Assembly: GCA_963837775.1 (NCBI GenBank)
Contig: CAWIOX010000014.1
Location: 4,833 to 68,832 of the forward strand
Direction: 5' to 3'
Source of the DNA: CAWIOX01 sp963837775
Lineage (GTDB): Bacteria; Pseudomonadota; Gammaproteobacteria; Burkholderiales; Burkholderiaceae_D
DNA length: 64,000 nucleotides
Below, one piece after another: positions 1 to 9,589 of this stretch; position 1 is the first letter of the stretch; each line of letters starts with the position of its first letter. The notes below the pieces were generated by a model, which was not told where the DNA came from, ran no database searches, and saw nothing but the letters and a program-made list of their open reading frames with translations. The translations under genes were made by a program, and so were the position numbers.

Positions 1-54
1 CTGAAGGCGTGAACCTGTCCATTTTTCCCTTCCCACATGATCAAGGAATACAAC

Positions 55-957
55 GTGAATCGATTTTGGCAAAAGCCGCTTGCGGCAGTCATCCTGTTGC
101 TCTCTTCTGCCGTGGCAAGTGCCGCAGACAAATTGCCGGTGACGACCAGTTTCAGCATCCTGGGCGATCTGGTTGCTATCGTCGGCGGCGAGCGGGTCGC
201 TGTGTCCACGCTGGTGGGGCCCGATGAAGACGCGCATGTGTTCGAGCCGTCTCCGGCTGACGTGAAAAAAGTCGCGCAGTCCAGGCTGGTCGTCGCCAAC
301 GGCCTGGGGTTCGATCACTGGCTGGGCAGGTTGTCCGGCGCCGCAAATTACAAGGGAGAAACGCTGATTGCCTCCAAAGGCATCAGGGCGCGTCAAATGC
401 CGGATGAGGACAAGCCAGGCAAGACGCAGTCGGATCCGCATGCCTGGCAGGACCCGACCAATGTCGTCATCTATGTCCGCAATATCGCCAGTGCGCTGAG
501 CCGCCTTGACCCGGAGGGAGCGCGCTATTACCAGAAAAATGGCGAGCAATATGTGCAATCGCTGACCGCGCTTGATGCCTGGGCCAAACAGCAATTCACG
601 CAAATTCCGGCAGCCAAGCGCAAAATCATCACCTCGCACGATGCGTTCGGTTATTTTGGCGCACGCTACGGGATCAATTTCCTTGCCCCGCAAGGCATCT
701 CGACCGAGAGCGAGGCCAGCGCCAAGGATGTCGCCAAACTGATACGCCAGATCAGGCGCGACCGGATCAGGGCGGTGTATGTGGAAAACATGAGCAACCC
801 CAAGCTGCTGCAACAGCTCAGCCATGAAGCCGGCGTGACGATGGGCGGCAAGCTCTACGCGGATGCCTTGTCCGGCCCGCAGGGCGCGGCACCGACCTAC
901 CTGCGGATGATGCGCTACAACGTCGAGCAATTGATGCTGGGCTTGCAGCAGAATTGA
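55..957 (+). CDS. Metal ABC transporter periplasmic binding protein (ZnuA/PsaA family)
   Basis: Cluster 9 (ZnuA/MntA/PsaA) binding protein that should capture Zn2+ or Mn2+ in the periplasm. A GTG start at 55 is preferred because AAGGA lies 7 bases upstream and the product then opens with a typical signal peptide ending near SAVASAA. An ATG at 37 is possible. From GTG the likely metal ligands are His61 (DAHVFEPSP), His129 (DPHAWQDP), His195 (SHDAFGYF) and Asp270 (YADAL), all placed as the family expects. The histidine-rich loop of classical ZnuA is replaced by a short charged stretch (about residues 114-127). It leads an operon with an ATPase and an FtsX-like permease rather than ZnuB/ZnuC. 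Bases 1-12 (LKA then stop) may end an upstream gene. Confidence 0.85.
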   Translation: MNRFWQKPLAAVILLLSSAVASAADKLPVTTSFSILGDLVAIVGGERVAVSTLVGPDEDAHVFEPSPADVKKVAQSRLVVANGLGFDHWLGRLSGAANYKGETLIASKGIRARQMPDEDKPGKTQSDPHAWQDPTNVVIYVRNIASALSRLDPEGARYYQKNGEQYVQSLTALDAWAKQQFTQIPAAKRKIITSHDAFGYFGARYGINFLAPQGISTESEASAKDVAKLIRQIRRDRIRAVYVENMSNPKLLQQLSHEAGVTMGGKLYADALSGPQGAAPTYLRMMRYNVEQLMLGLQQN

Positions 958-1024
958 AGGGGCCTGACCTAGTTTTTTTCAAGTGCAGACGTGTTTCGGA
1001 AGGACAAACAGTGAAGCCAATCCC

Positions 1025-1681
1025 ATGTTAAATATTGCCCAGCTCAGTTACGCATACCAGACCACGCCCGTACTCAGCGTGGCCGCATTCGATCTTGCGC
1101 CAGGCGCGCATGCGATCCTGCTTGGTCCGTCCGGCTGCGGCAAGTCAACGCTGCTGCACCTGATCGCCGCAATCCTGACGCCGCAACAAGGCACGCTGCG
1201 CGTTGCGGGCACGGATGTGCGTTCGCTGTCGCCGCGCGAAGCCGATGCATGGCGCGGCAAAACCATCGGCTTTCTGCCGCAAAAACTGGCGCTGGTGCCC
1301 AGCCTGTCGGTACTCCAGAACGTAGTGCTATCGGCTTACGCGAACGGACAGGACGCCGATGTTGCGCACGCGCAATCGCTGTTGCAAGCGCTCGGGCTGG
1401 CAGACAAGGCTGACGCCAAACCGCACCAACTGAGCCAGGGCCAGCAGCAGCGCGCAGCCATCGCACGCGCGATGTTCAACCGGCCGAAGCTGCTGTTGGC
1501 CGATGAGCCGACCGCCAATCTGGACGACGCGGCCTGTGCCGCCGCGATTGACTTGCTGACGTCCCAGGCGGCGCAAGTCGGCGCCTCGCTGGTGATCGCA
1601 ACGCATGACGCACGCGTGCTCGCCGCATTGCCAACGGCGCAGGTAATGCGCCTGGCAAAATCTTCAAAGGAAGCAGCATGA
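1025..1681 (+). CDS. ABC transporter ATP-binding protein (LolD/MacB-like)
   Basis: Cytoplasmic ATPase of an ABC transporter, 218 residues from the ATG at 1025. An in-frame GTG at 983 would add 14 unconvincing residues. It shows Walker A (GPSGCGKST), the signature LSQGQQQR, Walker B (LLLADEP) and the switch histidine (ATHDAR). Length and sequence fit the LolD/MacB/FtsE type that pairs with FtsX-fold permeases, which matches the next gene. Its stop overlaps the permease start in an ATGA, so the two are probably translationally coupled. It probably works with the metal-binding protein upstream, but direction and substrate are inferred from context only. Confidence 0.88.
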   Translation: MLNIAQLSYAYQTTPVLSVAAFDLAPGAHAILLGPSGCGKSTLLHLIAAILTPQQGTLRVAGTDVRSLSPREADAWRGKTIGFLPQKLALVPSLSVLQNVVLSAYANGQDADVAHAQSLLQALGLADKADAKPHQLSQGQQQRAAIARAMFNRPKLLLADEPTANLDDAACAAAIDLLTSQAAQVGASLVIATHDARVLAALPTAQVMRLAKSSKEAA

Positions 1682-2894
1682 TGCCCCTGAATGCCTTCAC
1701 GCTGGCGCTCAAGTCGCTGCGCCACAAGCCACTCGCTACCGCGCTGAACCTGCTGCTGATGGCGGTCGGTGTGGCAATGATGACTTTTGTGCTCTCGGCC
1801 TCGCGGCAATTCGAAGATAGCGCGCTGCGTGATGCAGAAGGCATCGATCTGGTGGTCGGCGCCAAGGGTTCGCCGTTGCAACTGATCCTGTCCTCGATTT
1901 ATCACGTCGATGTGCCGACCGGGAATATACCGCTGGCGGCACAGGCGCAACTGGCGCAAAACCGGCTGGTGAAACAAGTGATTCCACTGGCGCTGGGCGA
2001 CAGCTTTAACGGCTTTCGCATCGTCGGCACCAACGCCGATTACATCGCGCATTACGGCGGCGTGCTGGCGCACGGGAAGTCGTTCGACGCGCCGATGCAG
2101 GCGGTGTTTGGCGCGCAGGCGGCGGCCAGGACCCATGCGGTGGTCGGCGCCACATTCACCGGCTCGCATGGCTTGGCACGGGGCGGCGAGGAGCACAAGG
2201 ATCGCCATACCAGGTGGTTGGCATCCTGCAGCCGACCGGCACGGTGCTGGACCGCCTGGTCCTGACCCCTGTGGAGTCGGTATGGAAAGTCCACGAAGTC
2301 TCCAACGGCATCGATGTCAACGATCCCGAGGAAAAAGCCGCGATGGACGCCGAACGCGAATTGACCGCACTGCTGGTGCAATACGCGTCGCCGCTGGCGG
2401 CCGTGACCATGCCGCGCATGATCAACAGCCAGACTGCGCTGCAAGCGGCGCAACCCGCGCTGGAGGCGGCCAAGCTGTTCCGCCTGCTGGGCGTCGGTGT
2501 CGACGTGTTGCGCGGCATCGCGGCGGTGGTCCTGCTGTCGGCCGCGTTGTCGATGTTTGTTGCGCTGTATAACTCGCTGGAAGAGCGCCAAACCGATCTG
2601 GCGATCCTGCGCACGCTGGGCGCGCCGCCGCGCAAACTGTTTTCACTGTTGCTGGTTGAAGGACTGCTGCTGGCGTTCGGCGGCGCAGCGCTCGGCTGGC
2701 TCTTGGGCCACGCCGCGGTCGATGTATTGGGGCGGCTGCTGTCCGATGACCAGAATTTGAGCTTGACGGGCTGGTCTATCGCACCGGCAGAAGCCTGGCT
2801 TGCGCTGGTTACCCTCATCGTCGGTCTGGCAGCAGCGCTGATCCCGGCATGGCGCGCCTACCGTACCGATATTGCCCACACATTGGCCCAATGA
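1678..2894 (+). CDS. FtsX/MacB-like ABC permease, interrupted by a frameshift
   Basis: Inner-membrane permease of the MacB/LolC/FtsX fold: an N-terminal membrane segment (about 20-40), a large periplasmic domain, and three C-terminal membrane segments. The reading frame changes near 2200-2213. The first frame reads to GGEEHKD and the protein resumes in another frame at VVGILQPTGTVLDRL. The full extent is 1,217 bases, one short of a whole number of codons, so a single-base deletion would explain it. Repaired length is about 405 residues, normal for the family. Similar permeases accompany zinc-related DUF3299 operons, which supports a metal role, but this is inference. As written the gene would give a truncated protein. 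Confidence 0.8.
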
Positions 2895-2918
2895 TTTTTT
2901 AACGAAGGAGTGATTCCG

Positions 2919-3161
2919 ATGAAATATCTGATGACAGCGCTATTGACGATGCTTGCTTTCTCCGCATTTGCCAAGGAAGACCCTGCGCAGACCAAGAGGG
3001 AGATTGCCCAGCATCGCACCATCGCTGCCGCACACGAAGCTGCGGCCAAGTGCAAGGAATCCGGCAAGGACGAGGAAATCTGCCATGCCGAATTGGCAAA
3101 AGCATGCAAAGGCTTGGCCATCGGCAAGCTGTGCGGGATGAAGCATAGCCACGGGGAATGA
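2919..3161 (+). CDS. Small exported Cys-containing protein of the metal operon
   Basis: 80-residue protein from the ATG at 2919, with AAGGAG about 10 bases upstream. The first 18 residues form a signal peptide ending AFSAFA. The mature part is charged and helical with four cysteines (KCKESG, EICHAE, KACKGL, KLCGMK) and ends in HSHGE. Four Cys plus the His tail in a metal-transport operon suggest a periplasmic metal-binding or disulfide-stabilised helical protein. I do not recognise a named family. It lies 24 bases after the permease and 86 before the DUF3299 gene, so it is probably cotranscribed. Confidence 0.65.
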   Translation: MKYLMTALLTMLAFSAFAKEDPAQTKREIAQHRTIAAAHEAAAKCKESGKDEEICHAELAKACKGLAIGKLCGMKHSHGE

Positions 3162-3247
3162 CGCCATTGATGGTGCCCTGCGCATCACAAAGAGCCGCGT
3201 AAAATGAACAACAAGCGTCCCGATTCAATCCATCAGATGGAGGTCAT

Positions 3248-3758
3248 ATGACGATATTGCGCATTTTACTGATAGCGCTTTGCAGCACCCCGGCATGGGT
3301 GTTTGCCGAGAGTCAGATCCCGCCCGCGCAGGGCGCGACATAGCCCTCCGGGCGCTGCCGCTGTCCCGGCAATGATGCAAGCCTTGCCGGAGATCAAGGG
3401 GGTGGTTTCCTGGACGACGCTTGCCAAGGTCAAGCAGGTGAAATCAAACGACCGCATTCTGCCGGCATTTACCAGGGAAATTGCGGCACTCGACAATCAG
3501 GAAGTAAAACTGCAAGGCTTCATGATGCCGCTGGAGCCAGGTGAAAAACAAAAGCATTTTCTGATCTCGGTCAATCCGCAGACCTGCGCATACTGCATGC
3601 CTGCCGGACCGGAAGGCATCGTCGAGGTATTGAGCACGGCTCCGGTCAAATATTCGTTCGAGCCTATCGTATTGTCCGGAAAAATGGCGGTGCTCAAGGA
3701 TGATCCGACGGGACTGTATTACCGCCTGACGGGTGCGGTACCCGTGTCGGGAAAATAA
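3248..3758 (+). CDS. DUF3299 exported protein, interrupted by a frameshift
   Basis: DUF3299-type protein with the recognisable core LDNQEVKLQGFMMPLE, the cysteines of NPQTCAYCMPAGPEG and the C-terminal YYRLTGAVPV. A signal peptide begins at ATG 3248 (MTILRILLIALCSTPAWVFA), but its frame meets TAG at about 3342. Removing one base there joins it to SPPGAAAVPAMMQALPE, and the total of 511 bases is one over a multiple of three. The repaired product is about 169 residues. DUF3299 genes are commonly linked to metal-related ABC operons like this one. The protein is periplasmic by its signal peptide and its biochemical role is unknown. Confidence 0.78.
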
Positions 3759-3836
3759 TAACTTGTATTCCGCGCTGCCGGACGCCAAACCAGTGTCGAT
3801 CGATGACGCTGGGCCTTGCCTTTGCCATTTTTTGCA

Positions 3837-3926
3837 ATAAATATACTGCCCCCTGTATTTTTAACAGGGCAATGAAACCGTGCGGGAACTGCCATGTTTT
3901 ATCGCATACCCCGCGATTCAGGGGTG
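3837..3926 (+). repeat. Dispersed intergenic repeat, copy A
   Basis: Copy of a ~90-105 bp family. It shows the left block (AATATACTGCC, CCTGTATTTTTAACAGG), the middle block (GCAATGAAACCGTGCGGG, ACTGCCATG) and the right block (TCGCATACCCC with a matching GGGG). It lies 78 bases after the DUF3299 gene in the same direction. Its right stem-loop (CCCC, GCGATTCA, GGGG) runs over the stop codon of the convergent PEBP gene. Confidence 0.85.
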
Positions 3927-4390
3927 CTGGTAGAGGCCGAGCAGTACGCTCTGGCCGAGCACATGGCCGTGCATCGCGCGTTCCAGCGCGGCCTTGTCCG
4001 GTGTGCCGAGATCCGGCAGCACCACGTCCAGCGCATACAGCTTGAAGAAGTAGCGATGGCGGCCGATCGGCGGGCAGGGGCCGCCGTAGCCGGTGCGCTG
4101 CCAGTCGTTGACGCCGTCGCGCGTGCCGCCCGGCAGCGATGCGCGCTCACGCCCTGCGGCAGGCCGGCCGCAGTCGGCGGCAGGTTGTACAGCACCCAGT
4201 GCACCCAGGTGGTTTGCGGCGCGGCCGGGTCCGGCGCGTCGGGATCGTCGACGATCAGCGCCAGGCTTTTGGTGGCGGGCGGCAGGCCCGACCATGCCAG
4301 CGGCGGCGACAGGTCGCTGCCGTCGCAGGTGTGGAGCGCCGGAATGCCGGCGCCGTCGGCAAAGGCGCTTGAGATCAGGTGCAGTGACAT
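3918..4390 (-). CDS. YbhB/YbcL-type PEBP family protein, interrupted by a frameshift
   Basis: Phosphatidylethanolamine-binding (Raf-kinase-inhibitor-like) protein. Start ATG at 4390 is preceded by AAAGGAG. Family motifs are the CDGSDLSPPLAW block, the ligand-pocket segment DDPDAPDP, WVHWVLYNLP, then in another frame LPGGTRDG, GYGGPCPPIGRHRYFFKLYALD. The frame changes near 4130. The 473-base extent is one short of a multiple of three, so a single deletion fits, giving about 157 residues. A second ATG at 4456 would prepend a signal-peptide-like stretch, so export cannot be excluded, but the Shine-Dalgarno favours 4390. Function in bacteria is poorly defined. A paralog with a clear signal peptide lies at 16295-16852. 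Confidence 0.78.
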
Positions 4391-4750
4391 CGCGATGGAC
4401 TCCTTTGTGGTGCAGACAAGTGCGGCGGCCAGCAGCAGCGCACCCAGTGCGCTCATCTGCGCGATCGCCGCCGGCCCGGCGCCCGGATGCAGATCGACGA
4501 GTCAGCCGTGCATCTGCGGCGCTGAATTGCGTTGCATCCATGGGCTGGTCGCAGCTGGGCGGCGCTCAACTGCCGTTGATAAAATCATCGTGCATGCGCG
4601 CATCGTGCGAGCGCTGCCTGCGCTGCGGTTCGATCCGGGCACGCGTCCAATATGCCATCGCGCCCGCGCCGGATCGTTGATCCGACGCAAACACAGGACA
4701 GGCAGCGCACATAAGCTGGGTAATTATTCCCCTGATGCGTGCCGATCCCG
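4391..4750. other. Intergenic stretch without a recognised gene
   Basis: 360 bases between the divergent PEBP gene and the nicotinate phosphoribosyltransferase gene. No reading frame here has a recognisable product and no terminator hairpin is evident. It presumably carries both promoters. Bases 4391-4456 are open in frame with the PEBP gene and could encode an N-terminal extension. Confidence 0.4.
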
Positions 4751-6140
4751 ATGCGACCCTATAACGACAGCCCGCTGCTGACCGATTTTTACGAATTGGC
4801 GATGCTGCAGACCTATTTTTCACGCGGCATGAACGACACCGCGGTGTTCGAATTTTCGGTGCGCGAGCTGCCCGCCGGACGCAATTTCCTGATCGCGGCC
4901 GGGCTGGCGCAGGTGGTCGACTATCTGGAACAGCTGCTGTTCGACCACGATGATCTGGCATGGCTCAGCGCCAGCGGCCGCTTCGATCCGGCCTTCATCG
5001 CGTCGCTGATCGATTTCCGCTTTTCCGGCGCGGTCGATGCGCTGCCGGAAGGCACGCATCTTTTTTGCCGGTGAACCGCTGCTGCGCATCAGCGCGCCGC
5101 TGCGCGAAGCGCAGTTCATCGAAAGCCGGGTGATGAATCTGCTGCATTATCAAAGCCTGGTCGCGTCCAAGGCCGCGCGTGCGGTGATCGCCGCGCAAGG
5201 CCGGCAACTGATCGATTTCGGCCTGCGGCGCGCGCACGGCGCCGAGGCTGCGCTGCTGTCGGCGCGCGCCTGTTACATCGCCGGTTTTGACGGCAGCGCA
5301 AGCACGATCGCGGCGCCGCTGTTCGGGATTCCGGTATCGGGCACGATGGCGCATTCGTTCGTGCAGGCGCACGAGCACGAGACCGACGCATTTGCCGCAT
5401 TCGCGCAGGCGTTCCCGCATGACGCCACGCTGCTGATCGACACTTTCGATACCGAAGCGGCGGCGCAACAGGTGGTGCGCCTGGCGCAATGGCTGCAGGA
5501 AGAAGAGGGCATCCAGATCAAGGCGGTGCGCATCGACAGCGGCGATCTGGATGCGGTGGCGCGCCGCGTGCGGCAGATCCTGGATGCCGGCGACTGCAGC
5601 CGGATCGGCATTTTTGCCAGCGGCGATCTGGACGAATACGCGCTGCAGGCGCTGGTGCACAGCGGCGCGCCGATCGACGGCTTCGGCATCGGCACCCGGA
5701 TCAACACGTCCGCCGATGCGCCTTACCTGGACTGCACTTACAAGCTGGTCGAGTATGCGGGCCGGGCCTGCCGCAAGCGTTCTCCCGGCAAGGCGATGTG
5801 GCCCGGCAGCAAGCAGGTGTGGCGCCATGTCGATGCGCACGGCGTGATGCGCGGCGACATGCTGACGCTGCAGGGCGACGACCTGGCCGGAACGCCGCTG
5901 CTGCAGCCGGTGATGCGCGGCGGCCAGCTGCTGGCGCCGTTGCCGTCGCTGGCGGACAGCCGCGCGCACGCAGCCGCACAACTCGCCAGCCTGCCGCCGG
6001 CGCTGCACGCGCTGGGCGCGGCAGCGCCATATCCGGTGACGGTGTCCGAGTCGCTGCGGCAACTGGCGCAACAGGTGGACGCACATCAGCGCAAGCTGGC
6101 CGCTGCCGACCGCGCGCAATGGGGGGACGACACCAGTTAG
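4751..6140 (+). CDS. pncB: Nicotinate phosphoribosyltransferase, interrupted by a frameshift
   Basis: NAD salvage enzyme joining nicotinate and PRPP to nicotinate mononucleotide with ATP. N-terminal YNDSPLLTDFYELAMLQTYF and later motifs (HYQSLVASKAARAV, GTMAHSFVQAHEHE, VRIDSGDL, GFGIGTRINTS) are characteristic. The frame breaks at a run of six T near 5060-5066. Reading five T joins EGTHLF to AGEPLLRI, and the 1,390-base extent is one over a multiple of three. The repaired protein has about 462 residues, normal for the family. Start is ATG 4751; an in-frame GTG at 4739 is possible. The homopolymer position makes a sequencing error the simplest reading. Confidence 0.85.
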
Positions 6141-6517
6141 GGGGCCGGCCAGATGCCGCTGCACAGACATCGCGGCGATCACGAGTGCGCCACGGTCGCG
6201 CTGAATCGTCTCGGCCCGCACGGCTGCCGCGCCCGCCAATGCCAAGGTTTTTGATTCCCGACAAAATCACGCCGCCGATGCGGGTCTACCATGGGTATGT
6301 CCGGCCGGTGACGCGCTGTGCGGGACGTATGGATGCGCGCCATTCCTGCGTGCACAAATCTGCATCTCAACGCACAGCAGCTACAGCACATTTCAACGGC
6401 GCCGGCCAAGGCCAGGGCAACCCGGATCAGGGGCAGCCAGGGCGGGGCCGGAACAGGAACCGATCGCTATCCGGCACGCGCATCACCACGCTGCAATTAC
6501 CCGATGGAGCATGCATC
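6141..6517. other. Intergenic stretch without a recognised gene
   Basis: 377 GC-rich bases between pncB and the DUF5335 gene. Frames are open by composition, but none gives a recognisable protein or has a convincing ribosome binding site. No repeat copy or clear terminator was found. Confidence 0.4.
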
Positions 6518-6868
6518 ATGACTACCCGCAAGATTGAAAAAAAGGACTGGAAAGCATTTTTTGACGGCGTGTCCAAAGTCGGCGGCCTGGACAGCAAATG
6601 CGCGGAGATCGAAGTGGTCGGCCTGAACCTGGGCGATCATATCGCGGCCGAATGGGTGCCGATGTTCGGCGTGGTCTACAACCCGGGCAGCGACGTGCTG
6701 GAGATCGCGCTGGAAGGGCTGGACCACATGATTCACCGGCCGACCACGATCCACGTCGACGAGAGCGCTGCCGGCCTGAACAGCATCAGCGTCACCGATG
6801 AAGATGCGCTGCAGCACATCATCCGCCTGCGCGATCCGCTGCTGCTGGCGGGGCCGGCCAAGGCTTGA
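6518..6868 (+). CDS. DUF5335 family protein
   Basis: 116-residue protein starting MTTRKIEKKDWKAFFDGVSK, with the family-typical segments EVVGLNLGDHIAAEWVP, GVVYNPGSDVLEIALEGLDHMIHRP and a C-terminal HIIRLRDPLLL. No signal peptide or membrane segment, so it should be cytoplasmic. DUF5335 proteins have no established biochemical function. It stands alone between a gene-free stretch and a repeat copy, so the context gives no hint. Confidence 0.75.
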   Translation: MTTRKIEKKDWKAFFDGVSKVGGLDSKCAEIEVVGLNLGDHIAAEWVPMFGVVYNPGSDVLEIALEGLDHMIHRPTTIHVDESAAGLNSISVTDEDALQHIIRLRDPLLLAGPAKA

Positions 6869-6927
6869 ATCCGGCCTCAACCTGAAAATCTACGGTCGCC
6901 GCGTGACAGCCTGCGGCGCTGGAATCT

Positions 6928-7018
6928 GTATAAACAGGGGGAGTATGGCAATAAATCCTGCCATACCCGCACGGATACATTGGGCTTTTAAAAATACCGG
7001 ATGGAGTATATTTTCCGG
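6928..7018 (-). repeat. Dispersed intergenic repeat, copy B
   Basis: Reverse-strand copy. Read from 7018 downward it gives GGAAAATATACT, CCGGTATTTTTAAAAG, CCAATGTATCCGTGCGGG and GCCATACTCCCCCTGTTT. It lies 17 bases behind the 3' end of the racemase gene in that gene's orientation, and behind the convergent DUF5335 gene. Confidence 0.8.
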
Positions 7019-7035
7019 TGCAAGATGCCTGCAAC

Positions 7036-8175
7036 TTACGCGTACTCGCCTGCCAGCCACTCCACCTTGCTGCGCAGCGGGATGGCATCGCTGCAGTTGA
7101 CCGTGTGCCGGCTGACGATCAGTTTCTTCTTCACATAGGGCGACACCATCGCCTGCAGTACGGCCGGATAACCCATGTCGAATTCGAGCTGGTCGCCGAT
7201 CTGGCAGGATCGCGCGCGGCTCATGTCGAGCACCAGATGGTCGCTGGAGGCGCCGATGATGGTCACGCCGGGATCGATCGGGCGCAGTTCGGCCGGATTC
7301 ACGTCGAGCCGGCCGAGGCTGACGATCGAGCGGGTCTGCTCGCCCTGATCGATGAACACCGGCTTCAGGCCGAACGCATCGAGCCCGATCTCGCCTTCCG
7401 GCTTGGACGGTTTGCGCTTGACCTCGATCACTTCGGACTTCATGCGAAACGCATCGGTATGCATGCCCGGCCACGGCGCATCGTGCAAAGAGTTGCGCCC
7501 CAGCAGCAGCCCGGTGCCGATGCGCAGGTGGTTGATCCCGGCCGGCAACTGGCCCGCCAGCAGCAGCGCCAGCGAGCCGGAATTGCCGCCCGACACATAA
7601 GTCAGCTTGCGCCGGTAGCGTTGTTCGAACGCGTCGGCGCACTCGACCAGGCGGCCCAGGTTCTGCGCCGACGGCAGCACCCCGCCGAGGCAGCCGAGAT
7701 TGGTGCCGACGCCGACGATGCGCACCCCGGCAAGCGCGGCGACCCGGTCGCACAGCGGGATGAAATCTTCCGGATTGACGCCCTCGCGGCGGTCGCCCAG
7801 CTCGACCATGATGATGATCTGATGCACCCGCTTATGGTCGAGCGCGGCGTCGGACAGCGCCGCAATCAGGCGCAGTTCGGAGTTCAGGCTGACATCGACG
7901 GTCTGCACGATCTCGTTGACTTCGGACAGCGCCGGTATGCGCACCAGCATCAGCGGGCAATCGACGCCGTTGCGCTGCAGGCGCTGGATATTTTCCAGGC
8001 GCGAATCGCCGAGCTGGGACACGCCGCCGTCGAGCAGCGCCTGCGCCACCTGCGGCATGCCGCAAGTCAGCTTGGTCACGCCCAGCACCGTGACGCCGCG
8101 CTCGGCGCAGGCCGCCACCATGTTGCGCGCGTTGTCAGTGAGCTTTTGCAGATCGATCGTGATGGAGGCGGCCAT
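7036..8175 (-). CDS. Alanine/ornithine racemase family PLP enzyme
   Basis: Fold-type III PLP enzyme of 379 residues. The N-terminal region (ITIDLQKLTDNARNMVAACAE, then GVTVLGVTKLTCGM) is typical of ornithine-racemase-like proteins, with Lys35 as the expected PLP Schiff-base lysine. Further family features are GDSRLENIQRL, MVELGDRREGV, YVSGGNSGSL, HLRIGTGLLLGR and HTDAFRM. It would interconvert L- and D-forms of a basic amino acid or alanine in the cytoplasm. It is divergent from a LysR gene that is followed by a lysine/arginine/ornithine-type binding protein, which supports a basic amino acid. The exact substrate is inferred. Operators lie in the shared upstream region. Confidence 0.8.
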   Translation of the reverse strand: MAASITIDLQKLTDNARNMVAACAERGVTVLGVTKLTCGMPQVAQALLDGGVSQLGDSRLENIQRLQRNGVDCPLMLVRIPALSEVNEIVQTVDVSLNSELRLIAALSDAALDHKRVHQIIIMVELGDRREGVNPEDFIPLCDRVAALAGVRIVGVGTNLGCLGGVLPSAQNLGRLVECADAFEQRYRRKLTYVSGGNSGSLALLLAGQLPAGINHLRIGTGLLLGRNSLHDAPWPGMHTDAFRMKSEVIEVKRKPSKPEGEIGLDAFGLKPVFIDQGEQTRSIVSLGRLDVNPAELRPIDPGVTIIGASSDHLVLDMSRARSCQIGDQLEFDMGYPAVLQAMVSPYVKKKLIVSRHTVNCSDAIPLRSKVEWLAGEYA

Positions 8176-8311
8176 GCTTTACCCTGGTGTGAAATGAAAA
8201 AAGATGCGTAAGGAACTATTGCCGCACAGAAGCAGCAAGCCTGCTTGCAGCCTGCGTGAACCTGCTTGAACCCTGTTTTCACCTTAACGCAGCCGACACC
8301 AGAGAACAAAT

Positions 8312-8355
8312 CAATAGTAAAAATGAACACCATAGATTTGATTGATGTACTATTG
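8312..8355. promoter_or_regulatory. Probable LysR operator between racemase and LysR genes
   Basis: An 8-bp inverted repeat (CAATAGTA at 8312-8319, TACTATTG at 8348-8355) frames the element ATAGATTTGATTGAT at 8332-8346. The latter shares the half-site ATAGATT with the perfect palindrome after the LysR gene (9446-9460). The position between divergent genes fits autoregulation and racemase control. Confidence 0.6.
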
Positions 8356-8428
8356 CCTGAGCTGGCACGAAAACCGGCTTTCGTTCCACTGCAATCCGAT
8401 ATCAATCCAGACCTCCGGAGTCCGCCAC

Positions 8429-9427
8429 ATGGCCCAAACAACATCTACCGCCAGGCCCGCCGAAGAGCCCGAGGTGTATACCTCGAGCACCGACCAGAAC
8501 CGGGAGTTCGAACGCTTTGCGCGCAACCTGGACTGGAATCTGCTGCGCACCTTCATGGTCATCGTGCAGGAAGGCAGCCTGACCAAGGCCGCCAACCGGC
8601 TGTTCCTGCAGCAGCCGTCGATCAGCGCCGCGCTGAAAAGGCTGGAAGAATCGATCGGCTATCCATTGATCGACCGCCAGCCGGGACGCTTTGTGGTCAC
8701 GCCGGCCGGCAAAAAACTGTACACCGAGGCGCTCAGCATTTTCCAGATGGTGGCCTGCCTGCGGCAATCGATCACCGACGCCCCGCTCGAGACCACCGGC
8801 CACATCCGGATCGCCACCGTGAGCCAGGTGATGAACACCATTCTTGATCCTATCCTGGCGGCATTCTTCAAGCTGCACCCGAAAATCACGCTGTCGATCG
8901 AAGTGCTGACCACCGCCGACGTGCTGCATTCGCTGCAACAGAATCTGGCGACCATCGGCCTGAGCGACGGCGTGATTCCGCCGGGCTTGCACAAGCGCCT
9001 GATCAAGATCGAAAAATATGCGATCTATTGCGGCAAGGCGCACCGTTTTTTCGGCGAACAGGATCTGCGGCTGGACGATTTGCGCGGCGAACCGTACATC
9101 ACCTTCAAGGCCGATATCCTGGGCGGCCAGCACATGAATGCGGTCACCGCGATACGCGCGCAAGCGTCGATCGGGCAGTATGTGCGCGGCACTTCCGCGT
9201 TCGACGAGGAAGTCTGCCGGATGATCATCAACAATATCGGCATCGGCGCGCTGCAGCAGGAATTTGCCGCCCCCTACCTGCAGCGCGGCTTGCTGTGGCA
9301 ACTGCCGCCGTATCAGGAGCTGCCGGAATCGACGCTGTATTTCGTCAGCAATCCGATGGCTCGCCTGAACGACGCGGAACGCGCTTTTCTGGAGTTCGCG
9401 AATGCCTATCCGGGCTGGCCGGAATGA
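8429..9427 (+). CDS. LysR family transcriptional regulator
   Basis: 332-residue regulator from ATG 8429, with CCGGAG about 10 bases upstream. It has an unusual hydrophilic extension of about 35 residues before the winged helix (LDWNLLRTFMVIVQEGSLTKAANRLF, recognition helix near QQPSISAALKRLEE). The C-terminal effector domain spans about 125-330. Its neighbours are a divergent amino-acid racemase and a downstream periplasmic amino-acid-binding protein, so it probably senses the amino acid or a derivative and controls both. Related T-N11-A palindromes lie on both sides of the gene. Confidence 0.88.
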   Translation: MAQTTSTARPAEEPEVYTSSTDQNREFERFARNLDWNLLRTFMVIVQEGSLTKAANRLFLQQPSISAALKRLEESIGYPLIDRQPGRFVVTPAGKKLYTEALSIFQMVACLRQSITDAPLETTGHIRIATVSQVMNTILDPILAAFFKLHPKITLSIEVLTTADVLHSLQQNLATIGLSDGVIPPGLHKRLIKIEKYAIYCGKAHRFFGEQDLRLDDLRGEPYITFKADILGGQHMNAVTAIRAQASIGQYVRGTSAFDEEVCRMIINNIGIGALQQEFAAPYLQRGLLWQLPPYQELPESTLYFVSNPMARLNDAERAFLEFANAYPGWPE

Positions 9428-9445
9428 GTGCTAATTGAGCAAGTC

Positions 9446-9460
9446 ATAGATTCAATCTAT
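9446..9460. promoter_or_regulatory. LysR-type operator palindrome
   Basis: Perfect 15-base palindrome ATAGATT-C-AATCTAT containing a T-N11-A motif, 130 bases before the periplasmic binding protein gene. Its half-site recurs at 8332-8346 upstream of the LysR gene, which is direct evidence for a shared regulator. Confidence 0.7.
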
Positions 9461-9589
9461 ACGACGGATTGATCTTATCTTCTTTGTGTATGGGGGAATG
9501 GGTGCTATTTTTTGCTGCATCGAAGGCAAATAAATCGATACGACAAATAATCAGGCCCAGCCTTTTTCCAAAGAATTTGAGGAGACATT

